Source: Physella acuta (lineage: Eukaryota; Mollusca; Gastropoda; Physidae). Taken from it: a stretch of DNA of 64,000 nt. Under the pieces are notes generated by a model. That model was not told the origin of the DNA. It worked only from the letters and a program-made list of their open reading frames with translations, and did no database searches. The translations under genes and the position numbers were made by a program. Location: NCBI RefSeq assembly GCF_028476545.1, contig NW_026731883.1, forward strand, positions 1 through 64,000, written 5' to 3'. Of this stretch, positions 45,501 through 55,719 are shown piece by piece; position 1 is the stretch's first letter, and each line of letters opens with the position of its first letter.

Positions 45501-47415
45501 AAAGACAGCAAAGTTGGGATCCATCGAACAGCGATGGGCAGCAGAATTGGCACTCTTTGACCTGGAGATAAAATATCGCCCGGGGCGGTCCAATGGCAAT
45601 GCGGACGCTTTATCAAGGAATCCTTACGAGAGACCGGGCGATGAGGAAGAAACGCTGACAGGAATATGTGAGGTCAGAGCGTCAACAGATATCCCTCACG
45701 GGGTGCAAGTGATGCAAAACGGGCAGACTGTGGTGGAGCACATATCCACAGAGCCCCGTCATATGGACATTAGTGATTTTAATTGCCTTAATAATAAAGA
45801 GATACGAGATGCCCAGAGAACGGATAGCGGGTTACAGCCGCTATTGAAATACGTCCAGGAACAAAAATTCCCAGGAAAAAGGGAAAGAGAACAGTTTGGT
45901 CGGGAAACAAAGAAACTACTGAGTCAGTGGGACCGTCTCAGTATAAAGGATGGTGTTCTCATGCGGAGAATTCATGACCAAATTGATGGGACAATACACC
46001 AGGTGGTGGTGCCTGGACAATTACGAGAAGAAGTGCTAAAGTTGGCACATGACAGGGCAGGACACCAGGGTCAGGACAGGACGCACAAAATATTACGACG
46101 GCGGTGTTACTGGCCCAATATGGAGATGGAGGTCAAACGCCATTGTGAGGCTTGTGTGAGGTGTCAGCATGCGAAAATGCCAGTTGTTAAAATGAGACAG
46201 CCATCAGGACACTTACTGGCGACAAAACCACTAGAGATTGTGGCTATGGACTTTACGTCGTTGGAGCAATCATCGGATGGGACGGAACATGTGTTGGTAA
46301 TGACTGATGTATTCACCAAATGGACTGTTGCGGTGCCCACACGAGATCAGACGGCCAAAACAGTGGCAAAGGTCTTAATAGAACATTGGTTCATCAAATA
46401 TGGCATACCAAGACAATTACACTCTGACCAAGGAAGGGCCTTTGAGTCAGAAGTAATTAACCAACTGTGCAGCCACTACGGGATCAACAAATCTAGAACA
46501 ACCACATTTAATCCGAAAGGAAACGGACAGTGCGAGCGGTTCAACCGCAGCATGCATGATTTGCTGCGTACTCTAGAACCTGAACAGAAAAAACGTTGGC
46601 CTGATTTTCTCCCAGAGTTGGTATATCTATACAACTGCACCCCCCATGCCACAACCGGCTTTTCGCCACACATGTTACTGTTCGGACGGGAGGCTCGACT
46701 CCCTCTTGACTTGTTCCTAGGAAAAAAGGAGAGTATGACTGGCTCATACACCGCACTAGAATATGTGAATGAACATATGAGACGAATTAGAGAAATGTAC
46801 AGGGTGGTACAGGAAAGACTAGAACATGAAGCACGGCGAAGGGAACCGCCGGTACAGACAAAGGACCCGCCACTCAAACTGAACGACAGGGTATTACTGC
46901 GTAGCCACCCGTTAGGCAGAAACAAAATCCACGACCTCTGGGGACAGGAGATATGGCAAGTCGTGGAGATGCCTAAAGTAGCAGGTGGCCCCTTTAAGAT
47001 AAGACCCATCAATCACACCAAACCGGATCGGTGGGCGAATATTGCTCAATTAAAGAAATATTGTCATAGTCAAGAAGAGCAGTTACACACAAGGAAACCT
47101 AAGACAATTAGGGAACCGGAAACTATAACGGAAATTCACATACCCATCCCGGAACCATGTCACCATCAACAGCACAACAGCGATACACAAGTGGAGGATA
47201 ACGGCAACAAAGAGGATCCCGTTCCTCCCAGAAGCAGAGAGACAGTAGACCATCAGATAAGTGGTCCGCGGAGAAGTGTGAGAAACAGAAAGAATACGAA
47301 ATTTTTCGTCAGCAACCATCAATTCTTTCATGGTCGCGCTGGTATGAGAACAGACTGTTCAAAAAGTTATAAAAGTGAACTGGTGAAGGCACCAAACGAT
47401 AAAGGGTGGATGTGA
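42508..47415 (+). CDS. gag-pol: Gag-Pol polyprotein, Ty3/gypsy type
   Basis: 1,635 residues. Gag-like region at about 1-290 with a coiled, charged stretch near 210-240 and a zinc knuckle C270-X2-C273-X4-H278-X4-C283. Aspartic protease around DTGS at 329-332. Reverse transcriptase about 600-810 with YLDD at 757-760. RNase H about 910-1035. Integrase with zinc ligands H1181, H1186, C1216, C1219 and core residues D1248, D1307, E1343 (35 residues between the last two). The C-terminal tail is basic and has no chromodomain. The product would assemble particles, copy the RNA and insert the cDNA. The ATG chosen opens MSTLDEKQTH, which is conserved in copy 1. Antisense open frames across it are shadows. 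Confidence 0.95.
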   Translation: MSTLDEKQTHIVVLPRESHINKFYGDGDPALTNRFSEEVKAAWASRYMSPEERLRLLMGSIGETVRAEVKCHDKTIQSDPDKVLDLIMETYGERRSGSQLLSGFVGLKQRMAEGVMEYSHRMNRAFDAVKGKIPDIEVRLLTDHFIEGLATPILRRELKEEVYKDPQLTFLQVRNSAIRRSEDEDQSNCSVDKVSVPEQKQSPPTGTGTMETMMAQLLAHLDKVDQRLERLESRSTAENQGKNGTKQGRVGQPRPAGPSLRWTADGRPICLSCSQPGHMARDCQGKRSPYVRQGQATEGRGYGPRNKMIGVCPEMVITIGDIAVKAIVDTGSQVTTITENFYTKWMKGKDHRLRSDTCMRLTAANGLTIPYCGYFLADVVVAGHRLKQVGVFVTKHNLETNVSNIPCLLGMNILGQLPEFLTNIVGSTTPGRGSKLARFAKTRGRISVPANTVKAITLQIGDRSVNGDVMIEPCGAALRAGVVLLRTYTSAENGLVQGLVANVLDEEIFIPPNTLVGVPQNVEVQKSAQCIELINTSSNEVTIRSVNVTAEVKKEDGRSYTFPETEDPKLNELLNKYRDIFASYEGDLGYSEVIKHQIPLLQDKPVAQPYRRLPPSHYSAVKTHLNDLLKKGIITTSTSPYAAPIVVVKKKSGEIRLCCDYRKLNNITRRDAFPLPRIDECLDALGGAGFFSTLDLASGYYQVAMHPNDQHKTAFISPLGLYEWARMPFGLTNAPATFQRVMQSAMSDFLFQIMLVYLDDILVYSKTWEDHLERLEQVFLRLREIGVKLNPDKCGFGLKSVRFLGYVISSDGIATDPDKIAAVKEWKQPTTTVEVRSFLGFVSYYRKFVPGFAKIAAPLHDLVNKMTKKHSKEKKKGRTQLIGEVWTEECLNSFKILKKALTEAPILGYADFDKPFRLEIEASSKGLGAVLSQQQEQGFRVIAYASRALKESEKNMTNYSAMKLELLTLKWAVIEKFRDYLLGAKCVVYTDNNPLSHLKTAKLGSIEQRWAAELALFDLEIKYRPGRSNGNADALSRNPYERPGDEEETLTGICEVRASTDIPHGVQVMQNGQTVVEHISTEPRHMDISDFNCLNNKEIRDAQRTDSGLQPLLKYVQEQKFPGKREREQFGRETKKLLSQWDRLSIKDGVLMRRIHDQIDGTIHQVVVPGQLREEVLKLAHDRAGHQGQDRTHKILRRRCYWPNMEMEVKRHCEACVRCQHAKMPVVKMRQPSGHLLATKPLEIVAMDFTSLEQSSDGTEHVLVMTDVFTKWTVAVPTRDQTAKTVAKVLIEHWFIKYGIPRQLHSDQGRAFESEVINQLCSHYGINKSRTTTFNPKGNGQCERFNRSMHDLLRTLEPEQKKRWPDFLPELVYLYNCTPHATTGFSPHMLLFGREARLPLDLFLGKKESMTGSYTALEYVNEHMRRIREMYRVVQERLEHEARRREPPVQTKDPPLKLNDRVLLRSHPLGRNKIHDLWGQEIWQVVEMPKVAGGPFKIRPINHTKPDRWANIAQLKKYCHSQEEQLHTRKPKTIREPETITEIHIPIPEPCHHQQHNSDTQVEDNGNKEDPVPPRSRETVDHQISGPRRSVRNRKNTKFFVSNHQFFHGRAGMRTDCSKSYKSELVKAPNDKGWM

Positions 47416-47626
47416 CTTCTAGAACTGCTTTGTGTCTGAGGAATATGATGAAGACACATTTGACATGTGAAATAGGGATAACTGTCAATCTTTTACGAAT
47501 GTGACGACATTGACAGTGAATGGAACAATAATTTTTTTTTACGATGGTGCGATTGACATTTAAGAAGTGCACCAACCAAGCGTTGTTTGTGGTTGAAAAC
47601 ACACAAAAAAAAAAGGCGGCGGTGGA

Positions 47627-48276
47627 TGTAACTAGGTGTAGTTACCAGAGACGATAACAACGCAATAGTGCAGGTGTTAGGCTGATAACGATCACAAAGC
47701 CGCGGTGCAGTTCACAGGCTGACGTAACAGTGCAGATGGCTTATTAATCGGACTGTATGACAGAAGCGGCGTAATTAACATTCTGATGCAACGATTAGAA
47801 TCGATTACGAATACGATTACGATTACGAATCCGATTACGAATACGAAGGGATATATAGGAAGGCGACGGCTGAGAACGAAACAGTGGGGGATCAGTCAGT
47901 CAGTCAGTAAGAGGAGTATCAGAGACAGTGACAGGATCAGTATCAAGTTGGTTATTGAACGGGTTAGCCGTATTGTGTTAATAAGGACGATAGACATGTG
48001 CATTCAGTTATGTGAAGATTAGTGAGGACTGTTGGGGGTCAGTTGATTCAGACTATTATTGTGAAGCATTTCTTTTGATTCATTATATTATTGTGAAGCA
48101 TTTCTTTGATTCATGTAATAAAAGGATCAATAGTGAACCTGCATCTTCGAGTATCTATACTGTGGTCGATGTTGTGTAGAATGAGTGGTTAGACTCGTTA
48201 ACATTTGGCACTACAGGCAAATAGACTCGTTACATTTGGCGTTGTCGAGCAGAAGATGCAACTACGCTCGGTCACA
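47627..48276 (+). repeat. 3' LTR of copy 2
   Basis: 650 bp. AATAAA lies at 48117-48122. The 16-bp length difference from the 5' LTR falls in a short tandem repeat of TGTGAAGCATTTCTTTGATT, where slippage is expected. Confidence 0.94.
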
Positions 48277-48465
48277 TATATATATACTAGCTGCATCCCG
48301 TGCTCCGCCACGGTAAATCTTTTTTAAATGTACCAACTTGGGAACAGAACAAAACTAAACACAACATAAACGAACGCAAAAAAAACAACGAAAAAACAAA
48401 CACAACATTCATAACATAAACACAATTTAAATGCAATCATAAAGGCATATTGCTCACAGTCTAGC

Positions 48466-48668
48466 CCGTAGCGCCAAATCGCGCCCTTTCCGGTGATTTG
48501 CACCCCCCACAAACTTTCGATTTGCATCCCTTTACCCCCTCCCCCCCCCCCCGCCCTAAAACTTTTGATTTCCACCCCCCCCTCGCAAATTTTTTCCAAC
48601 CCACTTTGGCGCCCCCTAAGGTCGGCACCCGGGGACATATGCCCCCCCCCCCATCGCTACGCCTCTCC
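48466..48668 (-). mobile_element. MITE-like module in the left palindrome arm
   Basis: Contains the GGCGCCCCCTAAGGTCGGCA, CCCGGGGACATATG and TCGCTACGCCTCTCC series. The same order occurs in the 17794-17967 MITE (GGCGTAGCGACGG, TATATGTCCCTGGGCGCCGA). C-tracts are expanded. It mirrors the copy at 50325-50525. Confidence 0.6.
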
Positions 48669-50324
48669 TATAAAACCCGAAAGATAGAATAATAATTAGA
48701 AAACAGTATAAATAATAGGCAGTATTTAAAATATCCGTGTTTTACCTACAATATTTCACTTTTTTTTTCCAGTACTTTAAATTTTAAAAATTTACAATAG
48801 AGTTTCATAACTAAAACCATTGCGCACCTAATGAACGTGATGACGCGCCTATAATAGTGCTGAATATTTGATAAAAAATTATAAGTAATAAATAGTAGGG
48901 TCTACATTCAGTGAATAAAATAAATAAAAGATTGCCTTTTATCAATCCATGCTAATTATAATTTTCTAACAATAATTTCCTCTTACACATCCGAATAATT
49001 TGCATTCACATTTTGCTAATTATATTATTGCAACACTAATTCCTTCTATGACGAACGTATATTTGCATTCACATTTTTTTTATTAGCGTGAGTTTAATGT
49101 ATTTTTAAATTACCTCCTTTGTCAAAATTAGAAAAGAGTTAAATTAATTTGATTTTTCTACCCTGCTGTTATTATGTTATTAAAATGTATCCACTTTTTC
49201 TGGGAGCCTAAACGAAAATGATATTTGACATTAATACTTTTAATATGTTTTAGCAGTTTGCGTGTATTTAATATTTTCTTGACGTTATGCGAAAGAGTAA
49301 AAACCGTGGCAATTATAAAATAGCTCTATGCCGCTATATAAACAAACCCTACTCAAATTCTTATAATAAGACACTGCGGTGCACTGAAAAGCACAGCATG
49401 GTGCGAATGTTTACTTTTATGGTTCCAAAAGCTATAGCGATGACAGAAGGAAGGAAGGACTGACACACGCTCAGCCCGCTTATATTATAGATATGTATAT
49501 ATATATCTATAATATAACGCTGCTGGTAGTGTGTCAGTCCTTCCTTCCGTCATCGCTATAGATTTTGGAACCATAAAAGTAAACATTCGCACCATGCTGT
49601 GCTTTTCAGTGCACCGCAGTGTCTTATTATAAGTATTAGAGTAGGGTTTGTTTATATAGCGGCATAGAGCTATTTTATAATTGCCACGGTTTTTACTCTT
49701 TCGCATAACGTCAAGAAAATATTAAATACACGCAAACTGCTAAAACGTATTAAAAAGATTAATGTCAAATATCATTTTCGTTTAGGTTCCCAGAAAAAGT
49801 GGATACATTTTGATAAGATAATAACAGTACGGTAGAAAAAATCAAATTAATTTAACTCTTTTCTAATTTTGACAAAGGAGGTAATTTAAAAATACATTAA
49901 ACTCACGCTAATAAAAAATGTGAATGCAAATATACGTTCGTCATAGAAGGAATTAGTGTTGCAATAATATAATTAGCAAAATGTGAATGCAAATTATTCG
50001 GATGTGTAAGAGGAAATTATTGTTAGAAAATTATAATTAGCATGGATTGATAAAAGGCAATATTTTATTTATTTTATTCACTGAATGTAGGCCCTACTGT
50101 TTATTACTTATAATTTTTAATCAACTATTCAGCACTATTATAGACGCGTCATCACGTTCATTAGGTGCGCATTGGTTTTAGTTATGAAACTCTATTGTAA
50201 ATTTTTAAAATTTAAAGTACTGGAAAAAAATGCGTGAATGGATAAAGTGAAATATTGTATATATTATAGATATTGCCTATTATTTATACTGTTTTCTAAT
50301 TATTCTATCTTTCGGGTTTTATAG

Positions 50325-50525
50325 GAGAGGCGTAGCGAGGGGGGGGGGGGAGGGCATATGTCCCCGGGTGCCGACCTTAGGGGGCGCCAAAGTGGGTTGG
50401 AAAAAATGTGCGAGGGGGGGGGTGGAAATCGAAAGTTTTAGGGAGGGGGGGGGAAGGGGTGCAAATCGAAAGTTTGAGGGGGGTGCAAATCACCGGAAAG
50501 GGCGCGATTTGGCGCTACGGGCTAG
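50325..50525 (+). mobile_element. MITE-like module in the right palindrome arm
   Basis: GAGAGGCGTAGCGAGG, CATATGTCCCCGGGTGCCGA and GGGGGCGCCAAAG, then AAATCGAAAGTTT twice and GGCGCTACGGGC at the far end, a possible decayed inverted partner of the first motif. It is the mirror copy of 48466-48668. Confidence 0.6.
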
Positions 50526-50719
50526 ACTGTGAGCAATATGCCTGTATGATTGCATTTAAATTATGTCTATGTTATGAGTGTTGTGTTTGTTTTTTCGTTG
50601 TTTTTTTTTTGCGTTCGTTTGTGTTGTGTTTAGTTTTGTTCTGTTCCCAAGTTGGTACATTTAAAAAAGATTTACCGTGGCGGAGCACGGGATGCAGCTA
50701 GTATATATATATATATATA

Positions 50720-51296
50720 CATGTACATTAATGCGGCTAGAGACTGTATCATTCAGTCCTTACGTCCTTCCTTCAGTGTAGCTACTTTGTCTTCGTCTGA
50801 CAATCTTTTTAAAAAAAACTGATTTAAAATGTCGTTTCCGCCAGACGAATCCTTGACGTCATCTTCTCCATTTTGGTTTTTCCCGTAGCTATTTTTAGCC
50901 TGCTTGCAAATCTTTATCTAGCCATGAAGGAAAACGATTAGGTCTTCTAACTGCCCTGGTGGTAGCCCCGTCCCGGGCTGGGGCTAAAAACCAATTGGTC
51001 CTTCTCTCCCCTCATGTAGTTATATCTTCAGAGTGGTTTCCCCTGTGACCCGACGGCCATCTTGACAAGGACTGCCAAATTAATGCCGGGCTTGTGTGAG
51101 GGCAGACGCATAATATCGTTCTAAAGGGCGGTGGGCGGCGGTGTAATAGAGGAAAACAAGAGGTGGTGGGGGGGGGGGGGGGGGGGAGAGAATAGTCAGT
51201 GAATTAAAGAAGACTCAAGAGTGACGAAATTACGAATAGTAAGAAAAGAGAAAATATTATTTTGTTACAGATAGTAAGGACATTAGTACTTCGTTT
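50720..51296. other. Unique DNA with a poly-G run
   Basis: CAGTCCTTACGTCCTTCCTTCAG-like sequence at 50753 resembles the CAGTCCTTCCTTCC of the palindrome centre, so a decayed relative may begin here. A poly-G run lies near 51165. No gene was recognised. Confidence 0.4.
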
Positions 51297-51895
51297 TGTT
51301 GTTCAACATCAATTGATTTTATTTATTTTTACTTTCTCGTATATACGTAGTATAGAGAAAGTATTGTAATCGTGCAAAAAAAAAATCGAGATTTTTACAA
51401 ATCTCGACGTTTTACACCTCACTGATACAGAAAAACATAATTTTGCAATCTTGTCTGTGTGTGTGTGTGTGTCTGTGTGTGTGTGTGTGTGTGTAAACAC
51501 GATTACTTGAGTACCGTTACAGCTAGGTTGATGAAATTTCATACATAAGTATTTTATCAAAATCGTAGATCCGTATCAACTTTTGAGCGATTTCCGATAA
51601 CCGGAAGTGGTACTTTTTCTACTTTGAATTTTTCAAAAGCCTATAACTTGAGTACTATTTCAGATAGAAAATGAAATTTCACATGTAAGTAAAAGATCTA
51701 ATTCTCTACCTTCTGTTAAATTTTGAGTAATTTCCGTTGACGGGAAGTACTAATTTACGCTATTTCCGATTTCTCAAAAACGCATGTAAATTGATAAAGT
51801 ACTAATTATATTGCGCACCATTATGAACATCTTTATTCGGCGTTCGCTTGGTGTGCAATACTTTTTCTATGAGATTCTATTTTATTTTAAAAAGT
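51297..51895. mobile_element. Dispersed repeat with two internal modules, unclassified
   Basis: Begins near TACTTTCTCGTATATACG with TATAGAGAAAGTATTGTAAT, and ends GTGCAATACTTTTTCTATGA, so its ends form an imperfect inverted repeat. Inside lie a (GT)n tract (51456-51494) and two tandem, diverged modules of about 120 bases (about 51500-51625 and 51645-51765), each with CTTGAGTAC, ATGAAATTTCA, ATTTCCGNT and GGGAAGTAC/GGAAGTGGTAC. I recall similar sequence as a common repeat in invertebrate genomes but cannot name its class. It has no coding capacity. Confidence 0.55.
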
Positions 51896-54392
51896 TTATG
51901 TATTTAAAATGGATTAAAAATCATAACTATATCCCGAGTTCCCATCCCCTGTTGTTTTATATAAGAATATTCGAGAAATTTTAGGGGAGATCACTCCCGG
52001 TTTATTTTTTTTTTAAAGTTTTACTTGAGCTAAATAAAAACGTTGAATTCCCTTTCGGACTTGGTGACCCACGGGACAGGTGAAGTAGTTCACTGTTTAG
52101 TAGTTTCGTGTTTTATTTTTTACATTTTATTCCTAATATTTCAGTTTAGTATTCACATATGACTAGGATAAATCTGACGCTTTTTTCAAGCTTCCGGTAG
52201 TTCTCTTCGGTCTCTCTATCCAGAGGAAGTGCGTCATAAAATAAGGGGGCATTACTCTAATCATATTTATTGTCGTGTTTAGTGACTTGTTCATAACTAG
52301 GTCACCGCTAGCAGCCGAAGTAATTTACTTATTGGCCCAGCAGAGTTAGTTCCCATATTGCTAAGCGCTTGATGAGTTACTTCCCATAATGGTGCGGACC
52401 GAATGAGTTATTTTACTGTATTTTAACCTCAGATACGCTGCTTCGAATATTGTTATTCACTGGGTTATCCAGTTAACATGTAGTTGAACACGTTATAAAA
52501 TATGATAGTCTACAATATCAAATATAAATGTTTATTTGATTAATTTCATCATTATACATTTTCAATAATCAACGACGTAATAAAAAGGCAATCATCTACG
52601 ACTTAATTAAAAACAATATTTTCTCCTTAAATTCGACCTAAATTGGTTCAAATCTATTTGAAAAAAAAAAAGTTTATTTTTATTTTCCAGACACAAGCGG
52701 TCATCAACCGATGGTTTTTTTTTCCCCTTACAGTATTGCACAACTGAATGTCTCACTGGCGACAGAGGGGGTGGGGGGGGGGGGGTGCTTGTATCATAGC
52801 CGAGTGACACCTACGCTGTTTCGCGTGTGTCAATATCCGGAAATAAGTTTATTTAAAGCTGGGAAATATCGACCCATCCTTCACCCCCCCCCCCCCCCCG
52901 GGTCGCCCCACGCACCCACCGGGTCGCCCCACCCACCCAGTGGTCTCCATCTCAGTTAACTAGGCACCATGCACACCAATGATTTTTATAGTGTCAGTTA
53001 ATTTGTTTTTTTCGGTTTTTCTGTTAATTAGAGGATGATCATTGATCGTGAATCTGAGACTTAGTTTTGCATTGGCTGGGAGGATGGGGCTCGCAGTGCA
53101 AGAACCTTGTAAGAAATACAAAAGGTCAGAGGTCATAGGTGAAAAAATATCTCATTAAACGGATTGCATAACATCCGAGTGTTTTTTTTTTATGGGCAGC
53201 GTTGGGGCTAGCGCTGGACGTGTGAGGTGGCGGATGGTGTGTGTGTGTGGGGGGGGGGGGGGGTATTCGCGAGCATGACGTCAGCAAGATGAAGAGGGGA
53301 GGGGGTACGTGGAGCGAAGGAAAAAATACCAAATTGACGAAGAGAGGGAAAAATCTGGAAAGGGAGCGAATCGACGAACTTATGGTCCACATCCCAAGGG
53401 ACACAACCCCGGTCCATCGTCAACTCTGTCCCAACAAGGGCGAGGGGAGGTAATTAGGATTTATGGGGTCTGGTCAGAGAATGGAGGTGTTTTTCTGGGG
53501 TCGAATTCTCCCCTCCGCAGGCAGAATGTTCCAAGTCCATTCAATACATGAATACAGTTAAGCGGATTTGGTTTTAGCGGAAGAGAGAGCGACTCTGATT
53601 TCCTTTGGGTAACTAAGGACGCCACAACTTCCCCGCTAGCCTTTTTCCCCCCATTCCTATTACACGAGAAGTATTGGTTATTGAAACGATACTCTAGAAC
53701 TATCTGTTCCTCTTTTAAAGTCTAAAAACTTAAGCTTTCGTAAACAGTTATTTGGGACTGGTCTTCCATATGTCCCATGGAGCATATATGTCACATAATC
53801 TCATTAGTTTTAGCTAGTCTACCATTTTCTGGGGAATCGATTTACTGACTCTGATAAGTCTAATGACTCCAAAATACTTGTCCCACTAGATCCATATAAG
53901 GATTGTTCACCGATACTTGTATCAAAAAAATATCAAGATTTTATAAAAAACGACGCGACTGATATTCATATGGCGTTATACAATTTCCTCTAGTCTTAAT
54001 TACGTACTTATTATTTTAATCACAGTGTGATTAAAATCTTGTTACAAATTAAGTTGTGTTAACAAAAAAAACTATCTTCTCGACTGGAATTGTAGTCTTT
54101 GATTGAGAAACAAAAGGGAAACTTTCTTAACTAGAGGTCTTCGTGTGATCTTTTGGTCCCCCTCCCCAGGGATGTTCACAAGATGAGACGGACCAAATCA
54201 CGCACGTTCTGGGAACAAAATACTAGAAGGTTCTAGAACTAACGGAGGCGGACATCGCTTCGTGAGGAGGGGGGAGAGGGGGGATTCATCGACCGGCCTC
54301 GTTCCCGTCCCAGTTAGTAGACTCTAGGGTTGGGGCGGGGGATTATGGGAGAACACCTACTTGACAAGATATATATGTATATGTATAATATG

Positions 54393-54395
<3 letters not shown>
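51896..54395. other. Mostly unique DNA, no gene seen
   Basis: Mixed AT-rich and G/C-tract sequence. A poly-G lies near 52770, a poly-C near 52885 followed by a short GGGTCGCCCCACSCACCCA duplication, and a GT/poly-G tract at 53238-53262. Open frames (52711-52959, 53126-53404, 53309-53551) show no recognised domain and run through low-complexity tracts. Confidence 0.45.
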
Positions 54396-54448
<53 letters not shown>

Positions 54449-54510
54449 TATGAGTGTGTTTGTGTAGGTCTGTGGGTGTGTTTGTGTATGTGTGTATGTG
54501 TGTGTGTAAA
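54366..54510. repeat. Compound (TA)n-(GT)n microsatellite
   Basis: TATG/TA tract to 54445 then GTGTGTTTGTGTAGG and (GT)n to 54508. The minus-strand Tyr-Ile/Thr-His frames are artefacts. Confidence 0.95.
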
Positions 54511-55488
54511 GTCAAAATTAAAATCATTCCTAATGTTAAAAACTTGCAGCTTTTCAGAAGCATGCATTGACAGCAGATAAAAATTCAATTCTAGTTTTAT
54601 TTTCTGAACAATCCAATGAAACTGAAAATATGATAAGCTACATTTTTAATTGATAAACAAAACTGAGTATTAATTCTAAAACTACTTTTACAAAAAAAAA
54701 AAGATTTTTGTAGCTGAAAAACTAAATCCTCTTTATCCATACAGACTTAAACTAACACGATATTTGGCCTAAAAACTAAATTCGCAATCACATATCTATT
54801 TTGCATGATTGTTATCGGGTTATTTCCCCTTACTGTAACAGAATATTACGGGAGAGTACAGCCCCCTTTCCTCGCTAGCATTCAATAGAAACACATGCAT
54901 AATGAATCGCCGTATTGATTTGGCATAGCTGCTTATAAGAAACACAACTCGTTAGATTGTCATGTTAGCTATTAATACATCTCATCTTAACGAATACGTT
55001 TAACCCGAGGACCGTTCGACCGTTAGTAAAACATATTCATTTATTTTCCGAAACGAAATTTTGTTCTTATCAGGACAAAGGCTTGACGTCATTAAAAAAA
55101 AAGAAAAGAAAATTGTGTGATTATGTTGCAAAATCTCCGCATTCTAATTATAGCAAGAGCTCTTGCAAATTCACGAATTTTTCTTTTTTAAAGAAGAGAA
55201 ATATCTGGAAAGCATTGCAATTATTTTTTTTTTTTACATTTATTCTATCATGATCCTTGGAATAAAGTTCGGTGAGATGGGACGGTCAATATTTTAGATT
55301 TGTAAATATACAATCAACAACTTCACTGAGTATATAGATTATAGACCATCAAGACATCAACCTGCAATTTATTTTTTAAATAGAGAAACTACAATTTTAT
55401 TATGTAAATAGACATCCAACAATTGTATTGTGTAAATAGACAACCAGCTTATTGTGTACAAATAGCTTTTTAAGTAATGTATTAAGTC
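54511..55488. other. AT-rich unique DNA, no gene seen
   Basis: No open frame, RNA gene or repeat was recognised, apart from poly-A and poly-T runs. Confidence 0.5.
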
Positions 55489-55719
55489 ATCATTAAAATG
55501 TTGTATTAGATAACCAACATTAAAATGTTGTATAAGATAACCAACATTAAAACGTTGTATAAGATAACCAACATTAAAATGTTGTATAAGACAACCAATA
55601 TTAAAATGTTGTATTAGACAACCAACATTAAAATGTTGTATAAGACAACCAATATTAAAATGTTGTATAAGACAACCAATATTAAAATGTTGTATAAGAT
55701 AACCAACATTCAAACGTTG
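55489..55719. repeat. 27-bp hairpin-forming minisatellite, about eight units
   Basis: Unit AACCAACATTAAAATGTTGT plus ATAAGAT. CAACATT-AA-AATGTTG inside it is a perfect seven-pair stem with a two-base loop. The minus-strand reading GYLIQHFNV comes from the period of nine codons; the frame (55369-55713) is not called a gene. Confidence 0.95.

Larger units (their letters stand above)
41647..48276 (+). mobile_element. Ty3/gypsy LTR retrotransposon, copy 2 (looks whole)
   Basis: A 6.63-kb element: 5' LTR 41647-42280, primer-site region 42281-42322, gag-pol frame 42508-47415, purine-rich tract about 47605-47626, 3' LTR 47627-48276. The LTRs differ by one substitution and one 16-bp indel, so the insertion is young. 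The single open frame with no gag/pol shift is a known Ty3/gypsy layout. Copy 1 at 22087-28758 is a close relative in the opposite orientation. There is no envelope-like frame. A clade within Ty3/gypsy cannot be assigned safely without a tree. Confidence 0.96.
48286..50702. repeat. 2.4-kb near-perfect palindrome (foldback)
   Basis: Outer ends are ACTAGCTGCATCCCGTGCTC and its complement at 50683-50702. The arms of about 1.2 kb stay complementary through to the middle, where TATATTATAGATAT faces ATATCTATAATATA around 49498. The arms differ by scattered substitutions and a few small indels, estimated by eye at a few per cent. TA tracts flank both ends. No transposase or other domain is visible in the open frames (48324-48638 minus, 49485-49706 minus, 50408-50701 plus). 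It could be an inverted duplication of one non-coding element or a foldback transposon. Confidence 0.95.

Noticed and set aside
47416-47626. Envelope-like gene downstream of pol in copy 2
   Set aside because: Only about 210 bases remain before the 3' LTR, with no open frame of use.
48286-50702. A DNA transposon with a transposase in the palindrome
   Set aside because: Open frames inside are short, mirror one another and show no transposase motif.
55369-55713. 114-codon frame with GYLIQHFNV repeats
   Set aside because: Produced by the 27-bp hairpin minisatellite; all frames divisible by three remain open.
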